Assembly: GCA_903903935.1 (NCBI GenBank)
Contig: CAIVAX010000184.1
Span: forward strand, 1-15,159
Length of the DNA: 15,159 nt
Direction of reading: 5' to 3'
From: an uncultured Hyphomicrobiales bacterium
Lineage (GTDB): Bacteria; Pseudomonadota; Alphaproteobacteria; Rhizobiales; Beijerinckiaceae
A model generated the notes under the pieces. The model saw only the letters and a program-made list of their open reading frames with translations. It did no database searches and was not told the origin of the DNA. How positions within the stretch are numbered: the first letter of the stretch is position 1; each line of letters begins with the position of its first letter. The translations under genes and the position numbers were made by a program. Below, piece after piece: positions 1 through 7,892 of this stretch.

Positions 1-1498
<1,498 letters not shown>

Positions 1499-1502
<4 letters not shown>

Positions 1503-2155
1503 GGATAGAGTCTTTCATAGAGCTGGCGCAGCATGCCCGCTGTCGCGCCCCAGATGAAGCGCTCTGCATAGGGCATGGCCAGAAAGCTATGGCCCTCATC
1601 GCCCTTTTGAATGCGCTGATGATTGCCAGGTTCCATCAAAAAGGCCAGAGGAACTTCAAACACATCGTCCACTTCGGCGGGATTGATCTTAATCTCAAAG
1701 CCGGGCGTCACCAGTGCGACAACCGGAGCAATACGAAAGCCCGTTCCAGTGAAACAATAATCGAGATAGCCCAAAGGCTCAATCTTATGGGCCGCCAAGC
1801 CGATCTCTTCTTCTGCCTCGCGCAGAGCCGCTTGCAGCGGGTTTTCATTCTGATCAATCTTGCCGCCGGGAAAAGCGATCTGGCCTGAATGCTTGGCCAA
1901 TTGCCGCGAGCGTTGCGTCAATAGAATTGTTGGATTGTCCTGATGGCCGATCACCGGAATCAACACGGCCGCATCACGCGCTTTGGCTTGCATGTCAGAG
2001 GAGAGTGGGCGCGCCCAAAAGCGATCATCGCCCGCCCTTGGCTGGTTGGCCAGCGGCTGAGATGGCAGCTGCTCATGCAAACGGGTCTGCGCCCGCGCCA
2101 GAAAATCGCTCAAAGTGACATCGGGCAGAGCGGGGCTGGGGCTAGACGCGCTCAT
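1499..2155 (-). CDS. NUDIX hydrolase, CoA pyrophosphatase family
   Basis: Probably cleaves coenzyme A or its derivatives to 3',5'-ADP and 4'-phosphopantetheine, a cofactor-housekeeping reaction. The 218-residue protein carries a complete NUDIX box (GX5EX7REUXEEXGU) at residues 98-120: G98, E104, R112, E113, E116, E117 and G119 are all present. Directly upstream, LLTQRSRQLAKHSGQIAFPG at about 78-97 matches the extra signature of the CoA-pyrophosphatase subgroup (LLTxRSxxLxxHxGQxxFPGG). The first 60 residues are a variable extension. It sits between DUF1285 and cca with ATGA overlaps at both ends, so the three genes almost certainly form one transcript. The substrate is inferred from the family signature, not proven. 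Confidence 0.93.
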
Positions 2156-2811
2156 TCGCCGCTTGCCCCCATCTGATTGGCTTGGTCCAATTGATCGGCT
2201 GGCGCCATAGCAAAAAATTCCCCTGCCGAGACAATTCCAAACATCTCTTGTCCAAACATATCAGGACCCGCAACGGTGCGGATGTCACCTAATTTGACCA
2301 GATCTAGCATAAGGGCCCGGCTGAGCAGAGCGCGCAGACCCTTGCGGACCATCAGATAGGGTTTAAGGCCGCCGGCAGGTCCGATTTCAAAGCTCAAAGG
2401 ATGATCGCCATCCGCCCGCACCCAATCATCATGCAAAATCAAGAAAGACAGCTCCGGACCCTTCGAGCCTGTCGCAATCTGCATATCAATCGCGACAAAG
2501 GGGGCGTCTTCGACGGCAATGCTGACCATTTCTACAGGCGTAACAAGCCGATAGCCCTCTGGATCGAGCCGCAGAAGGCTGCTGAACAGGCGCACCATTT
2601 CTGGCCGACGAATGGGACTATTATGCAGGGACCAAGTGCCATCCCGACCAATTTTTAGGCCAATATCGCCGCAAAAGGGCGGAGTCCACAGATGAACCGG
2701 CGGCAGGGGCCGTGTTTGCGCGCTCTGCTGACCTGCCTTTTGTGCCAGCAGACTAAGCTTGGCCAAGGGGTCTTCACGGGCGCCCGTTGGAGCGCTTGTC
2801 TCATCCGTCAT
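2152..2811 (-). CDS. DUF1285 family protein
   Basis: A 219-residue soluble protein of the DUF1285 family, whose biochemical role is not known to me. The family core is visible after a charged N-terminus: PVHLWTPPFCGDIGLKIGRD, then GTWSLHNSPIRRPEMVRLFS, then a run of beta-rich segments ending near the C-terminus. I chose the ATG at 2811 over the in-frame ATG 20 codons upstream. An AGGA lies at normal distance before it, and the upstream residues (MAPIYPRLLGQADRGWAGHS) do not resemble the family. The stop overlaps the start of the CoA-pyrophosphatase gene as ATGA. There is no signal peptide or membrane segment. Co-transcription with a CoA hydrolase and the CCA enzyme suggests housekeeping work but does not identify it. 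Confidence 0.88.
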   Translation of the reverse strand: MTDETSAPTGAREDPLAKLSLLAQKAGQQSAQTRPLPPVHLWTPPFCGDIGLKIGRDGTWSLHNSPIRRPEMVRLFSSLLRLDPEGYRLVTPVEMVSIAVEDAPFVAIDMQIATGSKGPELSFLILHDDWVRADGDHPLSFEIGPAGGLKPYLMVRKGLRALLSRALMLDLVKLGDIRTVAGPDMFGQEMFGIVSAGEFFAMAPADQLDQANQMGASGE

Positions 2812-2906
2812 GCTGTGTCCTGCCCATCCTCGATCAGCTTGTCCAAGCAACCTTGGATAGATTGGGGCCAATGTTGGTTTTCACATCGACAATGGCGTTC
2901 ATCCAT
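2808..2906 (-). CDS. possible 32-residue leader or small protein
   Basis: A 33-codon frame starts with ATG at 2906 and ends with a TGA that overlaps the DUF1285 ATG as ATGA, the same junction used by the next two gene pairs in this operon. The product would contain an HCRC motif near the N-terminus and a plausible amphipathic tail (CLDKLIEDGQ). No convincing Shine-Dalgarno sequence precedes it (only GAGCAG), and a second short frame starting at an ATG at 2902 overlaps it. I recognise no family. It may be a translated leader that couples to DUF1285, or chance. Confidence 0.25.
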   Translation of the reverse strand: MDERHCRCENQHWPQSIQGCLDKLIEDGQDTA

Positions 2907-3074
2907 TTAAACTGCTCGCAGAATAGACGATCCCAGCCTCAGGTCTATGGGGTGAGTTTGAACAAGACTAGAGTTGTCACAAGACATAAGGTGTTCATGC
3001 CCTGAAATAACGGCATGGTGTGGAATAGGGCCTTTGGATCATAAAGGCGTTTAGGCAGAACGAGGACAAGAGTG
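2907..3074. promoter_or_regulatory. divergent intergenic region between the DUF1285 and MoxR operons
   Basis: This gap must hold promoters for both operons, but I cannot pick a clean -35/-10 pair for either. Visible elements are an inverted repeat CATGCC/GGCATG at 2996-3001 and 3012-3017 with a 10-base spacer, and a direct repeat ACAAGAC at 2962-2968 and 2979-2985 (17-base period). GAGGA at 3062-3066 is the ribosome binding site of the MoxR gene. A TTGTCA at 2974-2979 could be a -35 box but has no good partner. Confidence 0.4.
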
Positions 3075-4088
3075 ATGACCGCCAGCCAGGATATCAGTGC
3101 AGCAGCCGCTCAGTCGGATATTGTGAAATCAGCCCAGAGCGTGCTGGAACATGTGGCGGCCGCGCGTGCCGCCATCCGCACAGTGATTTTTGGTCAGGAG
3201 CAGGTTGTCGAAGAGGCGCTGGTTACTCTGATTGCGGGCGGCCATGGTCTTTTGGTGGGCGTGCCGGGATTGGCGAAAACCAAATTGGTGGAAACGCTGG
3301 GCACAGTGCTCGGTCTGGATGCCCGGCGTGTGCAATTTACTCCCGATCTCATGCCCGCTGATATTCTGGGCTCGGAAATCATGGAAGAGGCCCCTGATCG
3401 CAGCCGCTCTTTCCGCTTTGTGCGCGGCCCGATCTTTGCGCAATTGCTCATGGCCGACGAAATCAACCGCGCCAGCCCGCGCACACAATCGGCCCTCTTG
3501 CAGGCGATGCAGGAATATCACGTCACAGTTGCGGGCGAGCGGCATGATCTCCCGCGTCCTTTCCATGTGCTGGCCACACAAAATCCTCTGGAGCAAGAGG
3601 GCACTTACCCGCTGCCCGAAGCGCAGCTCGATCGCTTTTTGATGCAGATCGATGTGCTCTATCCCGACAGAAATGCCGAACGGCGCATTTTGATTGAAAC
3701 CACAGGTGAGCAACAGAGCAGCGTGAAGCCCGCCATGACAGCGCAGGATTTGATGACCACGCAAAAGCTGGTGCGCACTCTGCCCGTCGGTGAAAGCGTG
3801 GTGGAAGCCATTCTGGATATTGTCCGCTCAGCCCGTCCGGGTGAGGGCGATGCGAATATCACACGTCATATTGCCTGGGGCCCCGGTCCGCGTGCTGCGC
3901 AGGCGATGATGTTGGCCTCGCGCGCCAGAGCTTTGGTGGATGGGCGTCTCTCGCCTTCCATTGATGATGTGTTGGCATTGGCCGTGCCTGTGCTGAAGCA
4001 CAGAATGGCTTTGTCCTTTGCTGCGCGCGCCGAAGGCGAGACTCTGGCCGGCGTCATTGCCAAATTGACCGAAAGGTTCCGCACCTAA
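3075..4088 (+). CDS. MoxR-family AAA+ ATPase
   Basis: A 337-residue cytoplasmic AAA+ ATPase of the MoxR family. Members act as chaperones that remodel or insert cofactors into partner proteins carrying vWA domains. Numbered from the ATG at 3075, Walker A is GVPGLAKT (62-69), Walker B is LLMADEIN (124-131), followed by RASPRTQSALLQAMQE, and sensor 1 lies in LATQNPLEQEGTYPLPEAQ (from about 166), a MoxR hallmark. A GTG directly precedes the ATG. I prefer the ATG because GAGGA at 3062-3066 is then 8 bases away rather than 5. The next gene's ATG follows the TAA with no gap. Neighbouring DUF58 and vWA membrane proteins are the expected MoxR partners, so this is probably the motor of that complex. 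Confidence 0.95.
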   Translation: MTASQDISAAAAQSDIVKSAQSVLEHVAAARAAIRTVIFGQEQVVEEALVTLIAGGHGLLVGVPGLAKTKLVETLGTVLGLDARRVQFTPDLMPADILGSEIMEEAPDRSRSFRFVRGPIFAQLLMADEINRASPRTQSALLQAMQEYHVTVAGERHDLPRPFHVLATQNPLEQEGTYPLPEAQLDRFLMQIDVLYPDRNAERRILIETTGEQQSSVKPAMTAQDLMTTQKLVRTLPVGESVVEAILDIVRSARPGEGDANITRHIAWGPGPRAAQAMMLASRARALVDGRLSPSIDDVLALAVPVLKHRMALSFAARAEGETLAGVIAKLTERFRT

Positions 4089-5030
4089 ATGGTTGATGCT
4101 CGTCTCCTAGAGGCAGATGAAACGCGCCCCGAGGGCCGCCATGAAATGGGCGCGCTCGATCTGGCGCGCCGCCTGCCCAGCCTTTTGGTCGCAGCCAAAG
4201 ATGTCGCTGCAACTGTGATGCATGGTGTGCATGGTCGCAAACGCGCCGGCGTGGGGGAAACCTTCTGGCAGTTTCGCCCCTTTGTGATGGGTGAATCGGT
4301 GAGCCGGATTGATTGGCGGCGCTCAGCGCGGGATGATCGGATCTATGTGCGCGAGCGCGAATGGGAGGCAGCCCATACCATCTGGCTGTGGATGGATCTC
4401 TCCCCCTCAATGGCCTATGTATCAACCCTCGCAATGCAATCCAAACTGGATCGCGCCTTGATGTTGGGCCTTGCTTCGGCTGATCTTCTGGTGCGCGGTG
4501 GCGAGCGCGTGGGGCTGATTGGTCTCACCCGTCCGGTGGCCTCGCGCAATATTATCGAACGTCTGGCCGAGGCCTTGGTGCAGGAGACGGCGCGGCCTGA
4601 TTATGTCGCAGCTGAATTGCCCGCCGATCAGCCCTTGGCGCCGCGCACGCAGGCCATTTTGATCAGCGATTTTTTAACGCCCGCTGATCGCGTGCGCCAA
4701 ACCATTCAGGCCATGGCCTCGCGCGGGGCGCAGGGTCATTTGGTGATGATTGCCGATCCGGTGGAAGAGACCTTCCCTTTCAAAGGCCATACAGAATTTC
4801 GCGATGTCGACAGTGCTGCCACTTTGCGTGTCGGCGAGGCATCTTTGTTCCGCACTGATTATGTTAATCGGCTCGCCGCTCATCGCGACGCCTTGCGGCA
4901 GACGTGTTTGTCACGCGGATGGAGTTTTGCCATTCATCGCACCGATCGCCCCGCCTCAGAGGCTTTGTTGGGTCTGCGCATGCAGATGGAATCTGGTCAT
5001 GGCTTAGGTCCATTGGCAGGGGTGCAGTAA
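4089..5030 (+). CDS. DUF58 domain-containing protein
   Basis: A 313-residue soluble protein with the DUF58 core. FWQFRPFVMGESVSRIDWRR (59-78) and the following SARDDRIYVREREWE stretch are the family signature. Next comes a beta strand ending in DLSPS (103-107), a MIDAS-type DxSxS motif showing that the C-terminal half is a vWA-like fold. No membrane segment is evident. DUF58 genes typically sit beside MoxR genes and are thought to be the ATPase's partner, linking it to membrane proteins; the precise activity is unknown. The ATG follows the moxR TAA directly, and the TAA shares one base with the next ATG (TAATG), so translation is likely coupled on both sides. Confidence 0.93.
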   Translation: MVDARLLEADETRPEGRHEMGALDLARRLPSLLVAAKDVAATVMHGVHGRKRAGVGETFWQFRPFVMGESVSRIDWRRSARDDRIYVREREWEAAHTIWLWMDLSPSMAYVSTLAMQSKLDRALMLGLASADLLVRGGERVGLIGLTRPVASRNIIERLAEALVQETARPDYVAAELPADQPLAPRTQAILISDFLTPADRVRQTIQAMASRGAQGHLVMIADPVEETFPFKGHTEFRDVDSAATLRVGEASLFRTDYVNRLAAHRDALRQTCLSRGWSFAIHRTDRPASEALLGLRMQMESGHGLGPLAGVQ

Positions 5031-7891
5031 TGGGAGCATTGCCGTTCGCGTTTTCGGTTCCCATGGTGCTCTCAGCGCTGATCCTCTTGCCAGCGCTGTG
5101 GTATCTGCTGCGCTTGACGCCGCCGCGTCCGCGTCAGATTGATTTTCCACCCTTGCGCCTCATTCTCGATCTCAAACCCAAGGAAGAAACCCCCGCACGC
5201 ACGCCCTGGTGGCTGCTGCTGCTGCGCTTGGCTTTGGCGGCTTTGATCATTCTGGCAATGGCAGGGCCAATCTGGAATCCGCTGCCCACAAGCCAAGGCA
5301 CGCAAGGGCCCTTGCTGGTCATTCTGGATGACAGTTGGGCTGCCGCACCCCATTGGGCTCAGCGTCTGACTGCCGCGCAGGAGCGCATTGCCGCTGCCAC
5401 GCGCGATGGGCGCCCCAATGCGATTGTCGCGATCTCCGATGGCGCGCGTGAGATTATGCTCGCAGATTCCAGCCGCTCGATGGATCGCTTGCGTGCGCTC
5501 AAGCCCTTGCCCTTTGTGCCTGATCGTCTGCCTGCTTTAGGGGCCATTCAAAAATTCATCGCCGCCAATAAGCAGAGTGAGATTCTTTGGTTTGCTGATG
5601 GTCTGGCAGCTGGCAATGGCCTGGCTTTTGCGCAAGCTTTGGTGCAATTGGTCAGTGCCGATCATGTCCATGTGGTCAGTGAGGATCGCTCCATTCTGGC
5701 TTTGGCTGGCAGTGTGAACACGGCCAATGCACTTGAAGCGCGTGTGCTGCGTGCACAGCCCAAAGGCTTGCAAGCAGACGCTTTATCGCAAGGTCAGCTG
5801 CGGGCCTTTGACCTCAAGGGCAATGTCATTGGCGAAGTTGGGTTTAACTTCACCCTCGCCAATGAAACCAAAGCCCGCTTTGAATTGCCCATCGAATTGC
5901 GCAATGAAATCGCCCGGCTTGAGATTGTGAATGAGCATTCGGCGGGCGCTGTCTCATTGCTCGATTCACGCTGGAAGCGTCGGCGTGTCGCGATCGTCAC
6001 GGGTGCCACCGCAGATCTTGCTCAGCCTTTGCTCTCGCCCAATTATTTTCTCAATCGCGCTCTCTCTCCCTTTGCTGAAGTGCGTGAGCCACGCGCCGGG
6101 GCAGGTGATCCCATTTTGGCGTCATTGAATGACCACATTGCTGTGTTGGTTTTGGCCGATGTGGGCGTTGTCTCAGGTGCGGCGCATGATCAATTGGCGC
6201 GCTTCATCGAGGAGGGAGGCATTTTGGTTCGCTTTGCCGGGACGCGTCTGGCCAGTTCGACCGATGATCTTGTGCCTGTGCGTCTGCGGCGTGGCGGGCG
6301 CATTTTGGGCGGCGCTTTGTCATGGGATAAGCCAAAGCCCTTGGCCCCCTTTGATCGCGAGAGCCCCTTCGCAGGCCTGTCGGTGAAGGAAGAAGTCAGC
6401 GTCACACGCCAAGTGCTTGCCGAGCCGGAGGTTGGATTGGCCAGCAAGACATGGGCACAATTAGCCGATGGCACGCCGCTGGTCACAGCCACGCGCAATG
6501 GCAAGGGGCTGATTGTTCTCTTTCATGTGACAGCCGATACGACATGGTCCAATCTGCCGCTCTCTGGCCTCTTTGTAGATATGCTGCGTCGTGTGGTGGC
6601 AATGTCCGGTGAGACAGCCAAAGCCGATGGGACTGAGGCCAATATCAAAGAGGCCAATCGCGTGGTGACATTAGCTCCGACCCGCTCTCTGGATGGCTTT
6701 GGTGTGCTGGGTGTTCCTCCCGTCACAGCCAAACCGCTCCCTGTTAATTATGAAGGGTCCGCCAGCGCAGATTATCCGCCCGGCTTCTATGGACCCTTTG
6801 ATGGTCTGTCTGCCGTCAATACTCTTTCTCCTAATGATCAAATTGAGGCGCTTGATCTCGATGGCCTCAAGCTTGATCGGCAGGCCTTGCGTCCAGCTGA
6901 GCCGATTGATTTGCGCCCCGTGCTCGTGACCTTAGCGCTGGTGCTGTTGTTGATGGATGCGCTTGCCTCTCTCTGGCTCGGCGGGGGCTTTGGCCGGCAG
7001 GCGCGCCGCGCGACTCTGACCGCGCTGCTTATGCTGGCAGGCTCTGGTCTTGCGCTTGTGCCTGAGGCGATGACACAAGCGCAGGCCCAAACTTCATCTC
7101 AAACTCAAACACCACCCCAAGCTTCCCCACAAGCGCGCACCAGCCCGCGCGATATGGATGCTGCGCTCAAGACACGCTTTGCCTATGTGGTGACGGGTGA
7201 TCGCATGGTTGATGAGGCAAGCCGCGATGGCCTGCTGGCACTGTCCAAGGAATTGGCGCGCCGCACAGCCCTTGCCCCCGGCGAGCCCAATGGCATTGAT
7301 CCTGCCAAGGATGAATTGGTCTTTTATCCCTTGCTCTATTGGCCTGTTGTGACAAGCCAGCCGCAGCCCTCGGCACAAGCAGTCAACCGCATTGCCAATT
7401 TTATGAAGCAGGGCGGCACGATTCTCTTTGATACGCGCGATGCTTTGCTCACCCGCCCCGGCGGGCCACCGACGCCTGAAGCGCTGTGGTTGCGGCAATT
7501 ATTGGCGGGCGTCGATGTGCCTGAGCTCGAGCCTGTGCCGCGTGATCATGTCGTCACCAAAACTTATTATCTGCTCGATAATTTTGTCGGGCGCACCACC
7601 ATTGGCCAAACATGGATTGAGGCGCTGCCGCCCGATCAAGGCGATCAATCCAGCCGCGCGGCCAGAGCGGGAGATAGTGTCTCGCCCATCATCATCACCA
7701 GCAATGATCTGGCCGCAGCTTGGGCACTTGATCCCTCAGGCCAGCCGCGCTTTCCGCTCATTCCCGGTGGTACACGTCAGCGCGAAATGGCTTTGCGCGC
7801 CGGCATTAATATTGTGATGTACACATTGACGGGTAATTACAAAGCCGATCAGGTTCATGTCCGCGATCTGCTCGAACGGCTGGCGCATTGA
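5030..7891 (+). CDS. large membrane protein: BatA-like N-terminus, DUF4159 C-terminus
   Basis: A 953-residue membrane protein. The ATG at 5030 overlaps the DUF58 stop, has AGGGG upstream and begins a membrane-embedded N-terminus (two hydrophobic spans within about 1-85) typical of BatA-type proteins. The in-frame ATG at 4904 lies inside DUF58 and adds non-membrane sequence, so I rejected it. A vWA-like strand follows with LLVILDDSWAAA (about 94-105), a degenerate MIDAS. An amidotransferase-like beta/alpha region is marked by FIEEGGILVRFAG. A transmembrane helix lies near 630-652. At about 659-690 a second hydrophobic stretch ends in TQAQAQ, resembling a signal peptide, followed by a Gln/Thr/Pro linker and the DUF4159 domain (about 718-950). 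DUF4159 would thus probably be periplasmic. The function is unknown. Confidence 0.9.
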   Translation: MGALPFAFSVPMVLSALILLPALWYLLRLTPPRPRQIDFPPLRLILDLKPKEETPARTPWWLLLLRLALAALIILAMAGPIWNPLPTSQGTQGPLLVILDDSWAAAPHWAQRLTAAQERIAAATRDGRPNAIVAISDGAREIMLADSSRSMDRLRALKPLPFVPDRLPALGAIQKFIAANKQSEILWFADGLAAGNGLAFAQALVQLVSADHVHVVSEDRSILALAGSVNTANALEARVLRAQPKGLQADALSQGQLRAFDLKGNVIGEVGFNFTLANETKARFELPIELRNEIARLEIVNEHSAGAVSLLDSRWKRRRVAIVTGATADLAQPLLSPNYFLNRALSPFAEVREPRAGAGDPILASLNDHIAVLVLADVGVVSGAAHDQLARFIEEGGILVRFAGTRLASSTDDLVPVRLRRGGRILGGALSWDKPKPLAPFDRESPFAGLSVKEEVSVTRQVLAEPEVGLASKTWAQLADGTPLVTATRNGKGLIVLFHVTADTTWSNLPLSGLFVDMLRRVVAMSGETAKADGTEANIKEANRVVTLAPTRSLDGFGVLGVPPVTAKPLPVNYEGSASADYPPGFYGPFDGLSAVNTLSPNDQIEALDLDGLKLDRQALRPAEPIDLRPVLVTLALVLLLMDALASLWLGGGFGRQARRATLTALLMLAGSGLALVPEAMTQAQAQTSSQTQTPPQASPQARTSPRDMDAALKTRFAYVVTGDRMVDEASRDGLLALSKELARRTALAPGEPNGIDPAKDELVFYPLLYWPVVTSQPQPSAQAVNRIANFMKQGGTILFDTRDALLTRPGGPPTPEALWLRQLLAGVDVPELEPVPRDHVVTKTYYLLDNFVGRTTIGQTWIEALPPDQGDQSSRAARAGDSVSPIIITSNDLAAAWALDPSGQPRFPLIPGGTRQREMALRAGINIVMYTLTGNYKADQVHVRDLLERLAH

Positions 7892-7892
7892 C

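Noticed and set aside
2902..2904. Alternative ATG for a 22-codon frame (begins MNAIVDVKTN) upstream of DUF1285
   Set aside because: Very short, no ribosome binding site, and it ends inside the upstream region without coupling to DUF1285.
3129..3764. 211-codon minus-strand open frame
   Set aside because: It is a shadow opposite the MoxR gene, whose Walker and sensor motifs are unmistakable.
4904..5029. Upstream start for the DUF4159 protein
   Set aside because: The extra 42 residues lie inside DUF58 in another frame and precede a typical membrane N-terminus. The ATG at 5030 has a ribosome binding site and a TAATG overlap.
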